Below are positions 34,605 to 43,619 of a stretch of DNA of 64,000 nt, piece after piece. The DNA is from Streptomyces sp. ML-6. GTDB taxonomy: Bacteria > Actinomycetota > Actinomycetes > Streptomycetales > Streptomycetaceae. The translations under genes were made by a program, and so were the position numbers. Below the pieces are notes generated by a model. It did not search any database. It was given only the letters and a program-made list of their open reading frames with translations, and was not told the origin of the DNA. Where the stretch lies: the NCBI RefSeq assembly GCF_030116705.1, contig NZ_JAOTIK010000001.1, positions 6,166,501 through 6,230,500 on the forward strand. The letters run 5' to 3'. Each line of letters starts with the position of its first letter. The stretch's first letter is position 1.

Positions 34605-35930
34605 TCAGTCGCCCAGCACCCGGCGCAGGTAGTCGTTGCCGAAGAGGCGGTCCGGGTCCAGCCGGTCGCGCACGGCGGTGAACTCACCGAACCGGGGATA
34701 CACCCCGGCCAGGTACTCGGCGTCCCGGGTGCTGACCTTGCCCCAGTGCGGACGGCCCTCATGAGCGGTCATGATCCGCTCGACCGCCGTGAAGTACGCC
34801 TGGTAGGGCGTGCCCTTGTAGAGGTGGACGGCGATGTACGCGCTCTCGCGGCCCGAGGCCGTGGAGAGCGCGATGTCGTCCGCGGGGGCGGTGCGGACCT
34901 CCACCGGGAAGCTGATCCGCAGCGGCGACCGCTCGATCATCGCCCTGACCTCGCGCAGCGCCTCCACGGCGGCCTCGCGGGGCACCGCGTACTCCATCTC
35001 CACGAAGCGAACCCGGCGCGGGCTGGTGAAGACCTTGTACGGGATGTCGGTGTACGTACGGGCCGACAGGGCACGGCTGGAGAGCTTGGCGATCGACGGG
35101 ATGGTGGCGGGTACCGCCCGGCCGAGCGAACAGGCCACCTGGAAGATCCCGTTGGAGAGCAGCTCGTCCTCGATCCAGCCGCTGACCTTTCCGGGCGGGG
35201 CGGCGGGGCCCGCGCTGCGGTTGTTGCGCTTGGTGTTGCAGTTGCCGGTGTGCGGGAACCAGTAGAACTCGAAGTGCTCGTTCTCGGCGACCAGCTCGTC
35301 GAAGTCGCTCATGATCCGGTCGAAGCCCATCGGCTCCTCGCGGGCGGTCAGCAGGAAGATCGGCTCCACGGCGAAGGTGATCGCCGTGACGACCCCCAGG
35401 GCGCCGAGCCCGATCCGGGCCACGGCGAAGACATCGGCGTTCTCCGTCTCCGAGCAGGTCAGCACGGTGCCGTCGGCCGTGACCAGTTCGAGGGCGCGGA
35501 TCTGCGCGGATATGGACGCCGAGTCGCGGCCGGTGCCGTGGGTGCCGGTCGAGGTGGCGCCGGCGACCGTCTGCTCCATGATGTCGCCCATGTTGGTGAG
35601 CGAGAGGCCCTCGCGGGCCAGGGCGGCGTTGAGCCGCTTCAGCGGGGTGCCGGCCGCGACGGTCACCGTCATCGCCTCGCGGTCGATCTCCCGGATGCCG
35701 CCGAGCAGGTCCGGGCGGATCAGCACGCCGTCGGTGGCCGCCGTCGCGGTGAAGGAGTGCCCGGTGCCGACCGGCTTCACCCGCAGCCCGTCCTCGGACG
35801 CCCGGCGCAGCACCTCGGCGAGCTCGGGGACGGAGGCGGGGGACACGGTCCGGGACGGCCGGGCACTGACGTTCCCCGCCCAGTTACGCCACGCGTTCGT
35901 CGTCGTCCGTGCTTTGTCGGTCTCGATCAT
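34605..35930 (-). CDS. FAD-linked oxidase, D-arabinono-1,4-lactone oxidase (ALO) family
   Basis: A 441-residue flavoprotein of the vanillyl-alcohol-oxidase superfamily. Start ATG complement 35928-35930, inside the 3' end of the upstream MFS gene (47-base overlap). The FAD-binding type-4 domain (about 20-185) includes 'VKPVGTGHSFTATAATDGVL', and 'GDIMEQTVAGATSTGTHGTG' is the flavin-binding loop. The C-terminal ALO domain ends 'WGKVSTRDAEYLAGVYPRF' and 'LDPDRLFGNDYLRRVLGD'. Family members oxidise sugar lactones or alditols with O2; the substrate here is unknown. Confidence 0.9.
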   Translation of the reverse strand: MIETDKARTTTNAWRNWAGNVSARPSRTVSPASVPELAEVLRRASEDGLRVKPVGTGHSFTATAATDGVLIRPDLLGGIREIDREAMTVTVAAGTPLKRLNAALAREGLSLTNMGDIMEQTVAGATSTGTHGTGRDSASISAQIRALELVTADGTVLTCSETENADVFAVARIGLGALGVVTAITFAVEPIFLLTAREEPMGFDRIMSDFDELVAENEHFEFYWFPHTGNCNTKRNNRSAGPAAPPGKVSGWIEDELLSNGIFQVACSLGRAVPATIPSIAKLSSRALSARTYTDIPYKVFTSPRRVRFVEMEYAVPREAAVEALREVRAMIERSPLRISFPVEVRTAPADDIALSTASGRESAYIAVHLYKGTPYQAYFTAVERIMTAHEGRPHWGKVSTRDAEYLAGVYPRFGEFTAVRDRLDPDRLFGNDYLRRVLGD

Positions 35931-37170
35931 GTTCCGCGTGACCTTCCGTGAGGACCGGCCCGCTGAGCCGGCGATACCCCAGGAACGCCACCGCGGCCGC
36001 GAGCGCTCCCGACACGACGGGTACCACGTACCCCGCCTCGGCACCCGACGCGTCGACCACCCAGCCGGCGGCCGAGGAGCCGAGCGCCACACCGACGGCG
36101 AGCCCGGTGCTGGTCCAGGTCATGCCCTCGGTCAGTTCGGTGCGCGGTACGTGCTGCTCGACGAGGGCCATGGTGGTGACCATCGTCGGTGCGATGGCGA
36201 GGCCCGCGACAAAGAGCGCCACGGCCAGGAACGGCAGGTTCCCGGCCAGTTGGAGGGGGATCATACTCACGGCCATCGCACACACCCCCACCAGCCACCT
36301 GGTGGGCGCCCTCCCCTTCAGCCGGAGCAGCCCGAAGACCGCCCCGGCCAGGCAGGACCCCAGGGCGTACACGGCCAGCACGAGGCTCGCCGCGGCCTTG
36401 TGGCCCCGCTCCTCGGCGAAGGCCACCGTGACCACGTCGATCGCCCCGAAGATCGCGCCGGTGGCCACGAACGTCACCACGAGGACCTGGAGGCCCCGGG
36501 AGCGCATCGCGGAGCCGCCGGTGTGCGCGGCACGCGGATGCGGGGCCGGTTCGGTGGCGTGCTGGGCGGTCAGCCAGAAGACGCCCACCAGCAGGAACCC
36601 GGCCGCCAGGAGCGGTCCCGCCTCCGGGAACCAGGCGGTGGACAGACCGATCGAGATGATCGGCCCGAAGATGAAGCACACCTCGTCGACGATCGACTCC
36701 CACGCGTACGCGGTGTGCAGCTGCGACGACCCCCGGTGGATCTCCGCCCAGCGGGCCCGGACCATCGAGCCCACACTGGGCACGCAGCCCGCGCCCGCCG
36801 CGAAGACGAAGAGCGTCCAGTCCGGCAGGCGCTGCTGTGCGCAGACCAGGAGCCCGGCCACCGCCGCCAGCGCGACGAGGGTGGCGGGGCGCAGGACGCG
36901 CCGCTGGCCGTGCCGGTCGACGAGCCGGGAGATCTGCGGCCCGAGCACCGCCGCGGACATCGCCAGCGTCGCGGAGAGCGCGCCGGCGAGTCCGTAACGG
37001 CCGGTGAGCTGGGAAATCATGGTGACCACACCGATGCCCATCATGGACAGCGGCATCCGGCCGAGGAATCCGGCCGCCGAGAACGCCTTGGTGCCGGGGG
37101 CGGCGAATATCGCGCGATAGGGACTGGGCAAGGGGAGCTCCGGAACAGCGCGGCCGTCCGCGCCCGTCAT
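35884..37170 (-). CDS. MFS transporter
   Basis: A 428-residue major facilitator protein with about 12 membrane helices. Start taken at ATG complement 37168-37170 ([15 protein letters not shown]); upstream in-frame starts add an Arg/Pro-rich stretch. Loop 2-3 has the MFS-type '[14 protein letters not shown]' motif. Its C-terminus is a charged cytoplasmic tail ([16 protein letters not shown]) that overlaps the start of the ALO-family gene by 47 bases, so the two are in one operon. Substrate unknown; efflux is plausible. Confidence 0.9.
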   Translation of the reverse strand: MTGADGRAVPELPLPSPYRAIFAAPGTKAFSAAGFLGRMPLSMMGIGVVTMISQLTGRYGLAGALSATLAMSAAVLGPQISRLVDRHGQRRVLRPATLVALAAVAGLLVCAQQRLPDWTLFVFAAGAGCVPSVGSMVRARWAEIHRGSSQLHTAYAWESIVDEVCFIFGPIISIGLSTAWFPEAGPLLAAGFLLVGVFWLTAQHATEPAPHPRAAHTGGSAMRSRGLQVLVVTFVATGAIFGAIDVVTVAFAEERGHKAAASLVLAVYALGSCLAGAVFGLLRLKGRAPTRWLVGVCAMAVSMIPLQLAGNLPFLAVALFVAGLAIAPTMVTTMALVEQHVPRTELTEGMTWTSTGLAVGVALGSSAAGWVVDASGAEAGYVVPVVSGALAAAVAFLGYRRLSGPVLTEGHAEHDRDRQSTDDDERVA

Positions 37171-37321
37171 GCAGGTATGTGGCCGGTACAGCCTACGGCT
37201 CGCCCGAAGCGGACAGCGGGGCGAGGGGGGCCACCGGAACCTTCCGCTCCGGGGCGGGGACGGACACCCGGGAGCGATGTCGGTGAGAGCGCCGTCCGGG
37301 GCGGGTGGCAGGATCGATGTC

Positions 37322-38449
37322 ATGTCCGATCTGCGCGATCCCGCTCCCTACGACGCCCTGCTGCTGCTCTCCTTCGGCGGCCCCGAAGGCCCGGACGACG
37401 TGGTCCCGTTCCTGGCGAACGTGACCCGTGGCCGCGGTATCCCCGAGGAGCGGCTGAAGGAAGTCGGCAAGCACTACTTCCTGTTCGGCGGCGTCAGCCC
37501 GATCAACGGCCAGAACCGGGCCCTGCTGGACGCCCTGCGCGAGGACTTCGCCGGGCACGGCCTGGACCTGCCGGTGTACTGGGGCAACCGCAACTGGGCG
37601 CCGTACCTCACCGACACCCTGCGCGAGCTGGTCCGGGACGGGCACCGCCGCGTCGCCGTCCTCGCCACCAGCGCCTACGCCTCCTACTCCGGCTGCCGGC
37701 AGTACCGGGAGAACCTCGCCGAGTCACTGGCCGCCCTGGAGGCCGAGGGACTGCCCGTGCCGCGGGTCGACAAGCTCCGGCACTACTTCAACCACCCCGG
37801 GTTCGTGGCCCCCATGGTGGACGGTGTCCTCGCCGCCCTGGCCGACCTGCCCGAGGACGTGCGGGCCGGGGCGCACCTCGCCTTCACCACGCACTCCATC
37901 CCCGTCTCCGCCGCCGACACCTCCGGCCCCGCGGACGCGCACGGCGACGGCGGCGCCTACGTGGCCGAGCACCTCGACGTGGCCCGGCTGATCGTCGACG
38001 CGGTGCGCGAGGAGACCGGCGTCGAGTACTCCTGGAAGCTCGTCTACCAGTCGCGCAGCGGCGCCCCGCACATCCCGTGGCTGGAACCCGACATCTGCGA
38101 CCACCTGGAGGCGCTGCACGCGGACGGCGTGCCCGCCGCGGTGATGGCCCCCATCGGCTTCGTCTCCGACCACATGGAAGTGCTCTACGACCTCGACACG
38201 GAGGCCACCGCCAAGGCCGCCGAGCTGGGCCTGCCGGTGCGCCGGTCGGCGACCGTGGGCGCCGACCCGCGGTTCGCCGCGGCGGTGCGCGACCTGGTGC
38301 TGGAACGGGCCGCCACCGAGCGGGGGCGGGCGCGGGAGCGCTGCGCCCTGGGCACGCTCGGCCCCGGCCACGACCTGTGCCCGGTCGGCTGCTGCCCGGC
38401 CAGGGCCCCCAAGCCCGCCGCGGCGGGCGCGGACAGCCCCTACGCGTGA
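37322..38449 (+). CDS. hemH: Ferrochelatase (coproporphyrin III ferrochelatase)
   Basis: Inserts Fe2+ into the porphyrin ring, 375 residues. Actinobacterial enzymes of this type use coproporphyrin III (CpfC). ATG 37322 follows CAGGAT (37308-37313) and lacks a ribosome-binding site, suggesting a leaderless start. Family blocks: '[20 protein letters not shown]', '[18 protein letters not shown]', metal-site His in '[12 protein letters not shown]', and '[18 protein letters not shown]'. The Cys in '[11 protein letters not shown]' and the C-terminal '[13 protein letters not shown]' fit the [2Fe-2S] cluster ligands seen in actinobacterial ferrochelatases. It is divergent from the MFS gene. Confidence 0.95.
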   Translation: MSDLRDPAPYDALLLLSFGGPEGPDDVVPFLANVTRGRGIPEERLKEVGKHYFLFGGVSPINGQNRALLDALREDFAGHGLDLPVYWGNRNWAPYLTDTLRELVRDGHRRVAVLATSAYASYSGCRQYRENLAESLAALEAEGLPVPRVDKLRHYFNHPGFVAPMVDGVLAALADLPEDVRAGAHLAFTTHSIPVSAADTSGPADAHGDGGAYVAEHLDVARLIVDAVREETGVEYSWKLVYQSRSGAPHIPWLEPDICDHLEALHADGVPAAVMAPIGFVSDHMEVLYDLDTEATAKAAELGLPVRRSATVGADPRFAAAVRDLVLERAATERGRARERCALGTLGPGHDLCPVGCCPARAPKPAAAGADSPYA

Positions 38450-38534
38450 GTCCGGCCGGCGGTGGGGCCCGGGACGCCGCCCCACCGCCCGCCGCGCCGA
38501 GAGACCGCCGTACGCCCACGACCCCGGGAGCGCC

Positions 38535-39353
38535 GTGACCGACCCGAACCCGACCGAACTGCTCGACCTCGCCCTGGAGGCCGCCCGCCGCGCGGGGGCG
38601 CTGCTCCGCGACGGCCGCCCGGCCGACCTGGGAGTGGCCGCGACCAAGTCCAGCCCGATCGATGTCGTCACCGAGATGGACCTCGCCGCCGAGAAGCTGA
38701 TCGTCGACTTCCTCACCGGGCACCGCCCGCAGGACGGCCTCCTCGGCGAGGAAGGGGGCGGCACGGAGGGCAGCAGCGGGATCCGCTGGGTCGTCGACCC
38801 GCTCGACGGCACCGTGAACTACCTGTACGGGCTGCCGACCTGGGCCGTCTCCATCGCCGCCGAACACGACGGCGAGCGGATCGTGGGCGTGGTGGAGGTC
38901 CCGATGCGCCGCGAGACCTACCACGCGGTCCTCGGCGGCGGGGCGTACGTACGCGGCGACGCGCACGGCGAGGACATCGCGCTGCGCCACCGCCCCGCGC
39001 CGCCGCTCGACCAGGCCCTCGTCTCGACCGGGTTCAACTACGTCGGCCACGTCCGCGCCCACCAGGCGGACGTGGCCCGGAGGCTGATCCCGCGGCTGCG
39101 CGACATCCGGCGCGGCGGCTCGGCCGCCGTGGACCTCTGCGACGTGGCGGCGGGCCGGCTCGACGGCTACTACGAGCGCGGCCTGCACCCCTGGGACCTG
39201 GCCGCGGGCGACCTCATCGCCCGGGAGGCCGGGGCGCTCACCGGGGGCCGCCCCGGGCTGCCCGCCGACGGCGACCTGGCGATCGCCGCGTCCCCCGGCG
39301 TCTTCGAGCCGCTGCAGGCCCTTCTGGAGGAGTACGGGGCCTGGCACGACTAG
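38535..39353 (+). CDS. Inositol monophosphatase family protein (SuhB-like)
   Basis: A Mg2+-dependent phosphatase of 272 residues starting at GTG 38535 after GGGAG. Metal-binding motifs: 'KSSPIDVVTEMDLAAEK', 'LLGEEGG', the signature 'WVVDPLDGTVNYLYGLP' (about 92-108) and 'HPWDLAAGDLIAREAGAL'. It dephosphorylates inositol-1-phosphate or related sugar phosphates. Position relative to hrdB matches suhB (Rv2701c) in M. tuberculosis, so it is probably the orthologue. Confidence 0.93.
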   Translation: MTDPNPTELLDLALEAARRAGALLRDGRPADLGVAATKSSPIDVVTEMDLAAEKLIVDFLTGHRPQDGLLGEEGGGTEGSSGIRWVVDPLDGTVNYLYGLPTWAVSIAAEHDGERIVGVVEVPMRRETYHAVLGGGAYVRGDAHGEDIALRHRPAPPLDQALVSTGFNYVGHVRAHQADVARRLIPRLRDIRRGGSAAVDLCDVAAGRLDGYYERGLHPWDLAAGDLIAREAGALTGGRPGLPADGDLAIAASPGVFEPLQALLEEYGAWHD

Positions 39354-39355
39354 GA

Positions 39356-39399
39356 CGTGAGAAAGGGCCCCCGACGGCCGTCGGGGGCCCTTTCTCACG
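39356..39399. terminator. 44-bp perfect palindrome terminator
   Basis: 22-base arms with no unpaired centre (39356-39377 with 39378-39399), three bases after the phosphatase stop and between convergent genes; GAAAGGGCCC and its complement give an A/T-flanked stem usable in both directions. Confidence 0.9.
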
Positions 39400-39405
39400 C
39401 GCTGC

Positions 39406-39579
39406 TCAGGCGCGCGTGGCGCCGATCTCCACGCCGTGTTCGGCGGCGAGGCGGTGCAGGTCGTCCAGCTCGCTCTGCTCGACGTCCGCGAGGAAGTCGT
39501 CGCCCGTCTCGCGGGCTTTCGTGAGGTCGGACTCGGTGGTCCTGATGCGTTGCAGCAGACCTGCGGTGAAAGCGTCCAT
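39406..39579 (-). CDS. Small conserved hypothetical protein (57 aa)
   Basis: A short acidic, helical protein (MDAFTAGLLQRIRTTESDLT ... ADVEQSELDDLHRLAAEHGV). Start ATG complement 39577-39579 with GAGGGG eight bases upstream on the minus strand; longer in-frame readings are Arg/Pro-rich and lack initiation signals. It looks like a coiled-coil or helical hairpin. Similar ORFs occur at this position, upstream of and divergent from cutR, in other Streptomyces as I recall. Function unknown. Confidence 0.75.
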   Translation of the reverse strand: MDAFTAGLLQRIRTTESDLTKARETGDDFLADVEQSELDDLHRLAAEHGVEIGATRA

Positions 39580-39938
39580 AGTGCGCCCCCTCATCGTGGG
39601 TCGGTGGCACGGGGGTGTGCCCGGGTTTCCCTCCGCGCGCAGGCGGTAGGGCGGGTGATCACGCGCTCTCCGGGGACGGAGTGGCCTGTGGCACGCCACA
39701 TTCAAGGCGCGATCGCGGGTGTGAATGCGTCCTCCCCGGGCCAAAGCTCAGGGAAACCTCAACTGGCCCGAAAATCCGGTGAATTCCCCTGGGGCCCGGT
39801 CGGGCCGGAGTTGCCTTACCGCCGGTTTATGCACGTTGCGGGCAGGATGGAGCCGCACGGACCCGTGCCGATCACCGTCCATGTCGCGGACCGTGTTCGC
39901 TTCGATACTCACTGAGTTTTCCTAGGAAGGACAGCGCC
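39580..39938. other. Divergent region between the 57-aa gene and cutR
   Basis: A 359-base gap without a supported ORF. It includes a GGGCCA...TGGCCC inverted repeat around 39738-39769. No promoter could be assigned with confidence. AGGAAGGA (39924-39931) is the cutR ribosome-binding site. Confidence 0.45.
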
Positions 39939-40592
39939 GTGCGCGTACTCGTCGTGGAGGACGAGCAGCTGCTCGCCGATGCGGTGGCCACCGGACTGCG
40001 CCGGGAGGCCATGGCCGTCGATGTCGTGTACGACGGTGCCGCGGCCCTGGAGCGCATCGAGGTCAACGACTACGACGTCGTGGTGCTGGACCGGGACCTC
40101 CCCCTGGTGCACGGCGACGACGTCTGCCGCCGGGTGGTCGAGCTCGGCATCCCCACCCGGGTGCTGATGCTCACGGCCTCCGGGGACGTCAGCGACCGGG
40201 TCGAGGGCCTGGAGCTGGGGGCCGACGACTACCTGCCCAAGCCGTTCGCCTTCACCGAGCTCACCGCCCGGGTCCGGGCCCTGGGCAGGCGTACGACGGT
40301 GGCGCTGCCGCCCGTCCTGGAGCGCGCCGGCATCAAGCTCGACCCCAACCGGCGCGAGGTCTTCCGCAACGACGTGGAGATCCAGCTCGCGCCGAAGGAG
40401 TTCGCCGTGCTGGAGGTCCTGATGCGCAGCGAGGGCGCCGTCGTCTCGGCCGAGCAGCTGCTGGAGAAGGCCTGGGACGAGAACACCGACCCGTTCACCA
40501 ATGTCGTCCGGGTGACGGTCATGACGCTGCGCCGCAAGCTCGGCGAGCCACCGGTGATCGTCACCGTGCCCGGTTCCGGTTATCGGATCTGA
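39939..40592 (+). CDS. cutR: Response regulator CutR (OmpR/PhoB family)
   Basis: A 217-residue DNA-binding response regulator, GTG 39939 behind AGGAAGGA. Receiver: Glu7-Asp8, phosphoacceptor Asp51 (VVVLDRDLP), Thr in 'MLTASGD', Lys in 'LPKPFAF'. The winged-helix trans_reg_C domain covers about 130-215 ('LAPKEFAVLEVLMRSEGAVV', 'VVRVTVMTLRRKLGEPP', ending 'GSGYRI'). CutRS is a conserved Streptomyces two-component system linked to secretion stress and antibiotic production. The kinase gene follows after 6 bases. Confidence 0.95.
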   Translation: MRVLVVEDEQLLADAVATGLRREAMAVDVVYDGAAALERIEVNDYDVVVLDRDLPLVHGDDVCRRVVELGIPTRVLMLTASGDVSDRVEGLELGADDYLPKPFAFTELTARVRALGRRTTVALPPVLERAGIKLDPNRREVFRNDVEIQLAPKEFAVLEVLMRSEGAVVSAEQLLEKAWDENTDPFTNVVRVTVMTLRRKLGEPPVIVTVPGSGYRI

Positions 40593-40598
40593 TCGCCC

Positions 40599-41828
40599 GT
40601 GCCCTCCGTCCCCGCACCGCCGACGGCGCCCCCGAAGCCCACCTGGGAGCCCAAACCCCAGGAGCCGCCCTACTGGCTGCGCCCGACCATCCGGATACGG
40701 CTCACGCTGCTCTACGGCGGCATGTTCCTGATCGCGGGCATCCTGCTGCTCTCGATCATCTACATGCTGGCCGCGCAGGCCCTGCACGTGGGCAGCGAGC
40801 TGCCGTTCAGGATCGTCAACGGTCAGGTCACCAGCGAGGTCTGCAACCTGCCCGAGAAGGCGTCCCCGGAGACCTTCAACGCGGCGATGAACTCGTGCGT
40901 CAACCACCAGCGCCAGCAGGCGCTGGACACCCTCCTGAACCGCTCGCTGCTGGCCCTGGTCGGCCTCAGCGTCATCGCCTTCGCCTTCGGCTACGCCATG
41001 GCGGGCCGGGTGCTCTCGCCGCTGGGCCGGATCACCCGGACCGCCCGCCAGGTGGCCGGGACCGACCTGTCCCGCCGGATCGAGCTGGACGGCCCGGACG
41101 ACGAGCTGAAGGAGCTCGCCGACACCTTCGACGAGATGCTCGACCGGCTGGAGCGGGCCTTCACGGCCCAGCAGCGGTTCGTCGGGAACGCCTCGCACGA
41201 GCTGCGCACCCCGCTCGCGATCAATCGCACGCTGCTGGAGGTCCATCTCTCCGACCCCCAGGCCCCACCGGAGCTGAAACAGCTGGGCAAGACGCTGCTG
41301 GCCACCAACGAGCGCAGCGAGCAGCTCGTGGAGGGGTTGCTGCTGCTGGCCCGCAGCGACAACCAGATCGTCGAGCGCAAGCCGGTCGACCTCGCCGAGG
41401 TGGCCTCGCGCGCGATCGACCAGACGCGGGGCGAGGCCGAGGAGCGGCGGGTGGAGATCCGCGGCGAGCGGGCCCCCGCCGTCGTCCAGGGCAACGGCGT
41501 CCTGCTGGAGCGGATCGCGCTGAACCTCGTGCAGAACGCCGTGCGCTACAACGTCCCCGAGGACGGCTGGGTGGAGGTCACCACCGAGCTGCGGAACGGA
41601 CAGGCCCTGCTCACGGTCTCGAACACGGGCCCGGTGGTGCCCGCGTACGAGATCGACAACCTCTTCGAGCCCTTCAGACGGCTGCGTACGGAGCGCACGG
41701 GCAGCGACAAGGGGGTGGGGCTCGGCCTGTCGATCGCGAGATCCGTGGCGCGCGCCCACGGCGGCCGTATCATCGCGGAGCCCCGCGAGGGCGGCGGCCT
41801 TGTGATGCGTGTCTCACTGCCGGTCTGA
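40599..41828 (+). CDS. cutS: Sensor histidine kinase CutS
   Basis: A 409-residue membrane kinase partnered with CutR. Start GTG 40599, six bases after the cutR stop. Residues 1-28 are a Pro-rich cytoplasmic tail. Membrane helices lie at about 38-60 and 115-136, enclosing a small extracytoplasmic loop with two cysteines, Cys82 and Cys100, which are thought to form a redox-sensitive disulfide reporting on protein secretion. HAMP (136-190), HisKA with His200 ('GNASHELRTPLAINR') and HATPase_c ('NLVQNAVRYNV', 'GVGLGLSIARSVARAHGG') follow. Confidence 0.95.
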   Translation: MPSVPAPPTAPPKPTWEPKPQEPPYWLRPTIRIRLTLLYGGMFLIAGILLLSIIYMLAAQALHVGSELPFRIVNGQVTSEVCNLPEKASPETFNAAMNSCVNHQRQQALDTLLNRSLLALVGLSVIAFAFGYAMAGRVLSPLGRITRTARQVAGTDLSRRIELDGPDDELKELADTFDEMLDRLERAFTAQQRFVGNASHELRTPLAINRTLLEVHLSDPQAPPELKQLGKTLLATNERSEQLVEGLLLLARSDNQIVERKPVDLAEVASRAIDQTRGEAEERRVEIRGERAPAVVQGNGVLLERIALNLVQNAVRYNVPEDGWVEVTTELRNGQALLTVSNTGPVVPAYEIDNLFEPFRRLRTERTGSDKGVGLGLSIARSVARAHGGRIIAEPREGGGLVMRVSLPV

Positions 41829-41911
41829 CCGGTCAGTCGGGCCGATCCGTGGGCGAAGCAGTTTGTTCGCTTTGAGCGGAATTTTCGGGACCTGTCCCCG
41901 GGAGTGCCGTG

Positions 41912-41925
41912 TGTGATCGATCACA
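41912..41925. promoter_or_regulatory. 14-bp palindrome TGTGATCGATCACA
   Basis: Perfect palindrome 84 bases after cutS. It resembles CRP/FNR-type operators (TGTGA...TCACA) but with a 4-base rather than 6-base centre, so a standard CRP site is not claimed. Confidence 0.5.
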
Positions 41926-41969
41926 GAAACGAATTTCTTTGCGTCAACGCTCCGTGATCAGGAACCTTG

Positions 41970-42108
41970 CCCGAAAACCCGTAAAAGTCGGGGTTTTCGA
42001 GGCTTGAGGTCACGGGAAGTACACGGGGTGGCGCCCGTGGAGCACCACACGGGGACCGTGTACGGTCCCCTTCGCCACCCAAGCCGATCGCTCCCGAGCG
42101 GTCCTTTT
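41970..42108 (+). ncRNA. Candidate structured RNA or attenuator ending in an intrinsic terminator
   Basis: Within the 404-base cutS-DUF4193 gap: hairpin CGAAAACCC/GGGTTTTCG (41972-41980 with 41991-41999); a long-range helix GGCTT/AAGCC (42001-42005 with 42081-42085) and GGGTGGCG/CGCCACCC (42026-42033 with 42073-42080); and, inside it, competing hairpins CACGGG/CCCGTG (42011-42016 with 42034-42039) and GGGGACCGT/ACGGTCCCC (42051-42059 with 42062-42070). It ends with a 7-bp stem (42086-42092 with 42097-42103) followed by CTTTT, a canonical terminator. It could be an sRNA, the 3' untranslated region of cutRS, or an attenuator for the next gene. Confidence 0.5.
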
Positions 42109-42232
42109 GGGTGTCGATTGAGTAACAGACCTTGATGTGAGGCAAAATCTCCGCCTCGGGTCGGGCACAAGTCCGGCCTCTCACGCGTTACGAGCGCTGA
42201 GACACCGCAGACACCCAGAGGGGGAGAGCGAC

Positions 42233-42529
42233 ATGGCAACGGATTACGACACCCCACGCAAGACCGACGACGACGTCGATCAGGACAGCCTGGAGGAGCT
42301 CAAGGCACGCCGGAGCGACAAGACCGCCTCCGCCGTCGACGTCGACGAGTTCGACGCGGCCGAAGGACTGGAGCTGCCCGGCGCGGACCTGTCCAACGAG
42401 GAGCTCGCCGTCCGGGTCCTGCCCAAGCAGGCCGACGAGTTCACCTGCATGAGCTGCTTCCTCGTGCACCACAGGAGCCAGCTCGCGCGCGAGAAGAACG
42501 GCCAGCCGATCTGCCGCGACTGCGACTAG
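42233..42529 (+). CDS. DUF4193-family small zinc-binding protein
   Basis: A 98-residue acidic protein, ATG 42233 with GGGGGAG seven bases upstream. After a charged N-terminal half ('DTPRKTDDDVDQDSLEELKA') comes a zinc site 'FTCMSCFLVHHRSQLAREKN' ending 'ICRDCD' (CxxC ... CxxC). It is conserved across Actinobacteria (Rv2699c in M. tuberculosis). Function unknown; similar zinc-ribbon proteins bind RNA polymerase, which is only a suggestion here. A probable structured RNA precedes it. Confidence 0.92.
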   Translation: MATDYDTPRKTDDDVDQDSLEELKARRSDKTASAVDVDEFDAAEGLELPGADLSNEELAVRVLPKQADEFTCMSCFLVHHRSQLAREKNGQPICRDCD

Positions 42530-42541
42530 GTCGAGCCGACC

Positions 42542-43528
42542 GTGGCAGGCGACACACCCTTCCGGAAACGACACTTGCGGCGCAAGAGGTCGTCGGAGAC
42601 GCATCAGGGCGGCACAGGCCCGGCACGGGGCGCGACAGCGCCCGCCGAGCGGTCCGCCCTGCCGCACTCCCCGGACGGGTGGGACGACGGGCGAGGCCGG
42701 CCGGCCTCGCTCGAAGCGGCCCCGGCGGTCACGGCGGTCGAAGGGACCGGCCGGACCGAAGGAGTCGAACGGATCGGCGGGCCGGAGCCCGTGACCGGGC
42801 CAGGCCGTCTGGATGCGGTGAAACGGGGTGTGAGCAGGAGCGGGAAGAGCGCCAAGGCGGCGATCGGAGGGAGCGCCAGGGCGGCGATCGGCCGTATCGC
42901 CGACCTGATCATCGAGACCGCCCCCCGCGTCCCCGTGCGCGACCTCGCCACCCTGCGCAAGCAGTTCCCCGGCCTGGGGCCGGAGGAGCTCGCGGACCGG
43001 CTCATCGCGGGCGCGTGCAAGGGCACCGCCGCCGTCGGCGCCGGTATCGGCGCGGCGGCCATGATGCCCGTACCCCCCGCCATGCTCGCCGAGCTGACGG
43101 CGGAGATCACCGGGGTGGCTGCGGTGGAGATGAAACTCGTCGCCGAGCTGCACGAGGTCTACGGGCTGCGCCCGCCGGGCGGACTCGTCCAGCGTTCCGG
43201 CGCCTACCTCACCTCCTGGACGGAGGAGCGCGGCATCGACGTCAGCCGCCCCACGACGGTGAACGCGGCGCTGGGCGGCCAGATGAAGCGCGAGCTGCGC
43301 CAGCAGATCATGAAACGCATGGTGCGCGACCTGCCCAACCTGATGCCCTTCATGATCGGCGCCGCCGTCGGCGCGATGATGAACCGGCGTGACACCAGAA
43401 AGCTCGCCGAACGGGTCAGGAAGGACCTGCGCGAGCGCCAGGTCCCCTGGGACCGGCTGCCGGCACTGCCCCCACTGGAACAGCCGGAGAACCCGCACGA
43501 GGTGATCCGGGGCGAACTGGAGGGCTGA
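42542..43528 (+). CDS. Conserved hypothetical protein, helical with a hydrophobic core
   Basis: A 328-residue protein starting at GTG 42542, 12 bases after the DUF4193 gene and probably in its operon. Residues 1-95 are basic then low-complexity (RKRHLRRKRSSE ...). The conserved part (about 115-320) is helical: 'IADLIIETAPRVPVRDLATL', 'AAVGAGIGAAAMMPVPPAML' (amphipathic or membrane-inserting), 'YLTSWTEERGIDVSRPTTVN' and 'LPNLMPFMIGAAVGAMMNRR'. The glycine/alanine hydrophobic hairpins recall EcsC-like or membrane-associated proteins, but no family is assigned. Function unknown. Confidence 0.8.
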   Translation: MAGDTPFRKRHLRRKRSSETHQGGTGPARGATAPAERSALPHSPDGWDDGRGRPASLEAAPAVTAVEGTGRTEGVERIGGPEPVTGPGRLDAVKRGVSRSGKSAKAAIGGSARAAIGRIADLIIETAPRVPVRDLATLRKQFPGLGPEELADRLIAGACKGTAAVGAGIGAAAMMPVPPAMLAELTAEITGVAAVEMKLVAELHEVYGLRPPGGLVQRSGAYLTSWTEERGIDVSRPTTVNAALGGQMKRELRQQIMKRMVRDLPNLMPFMIGAAVGAMMNRRDTRKLAERVRKDLRERQVPWDRLPALPPLEQPENPHEVIRGELEG

Positions 43529-43581
43529 GGGCCCCACGGGGCCGGCCCGGGCGCGCCGGGAAGGGCGTGCGAGGGCCGAGA

Positions 43582-43602
43582 CCGGGCCCCGGAAGGGCCC
43601 GG
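43582..43602. terminator. Weak convergent terminator
   Basis: Eight-bp stem 43582-43589 with 43595-43602 between convergent genes. Confidence 0.5.
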
Positions 43603-43619
43603 CGGGTTACGCCCGGCGG

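Noticed and set aside
41912..41925. Standard CRP (cAMP receptor protein) binding site
   Set aside because: Half-sites match but the centre is 4 bases instead of the usual 6, so only an unassigned palindrome is reported.
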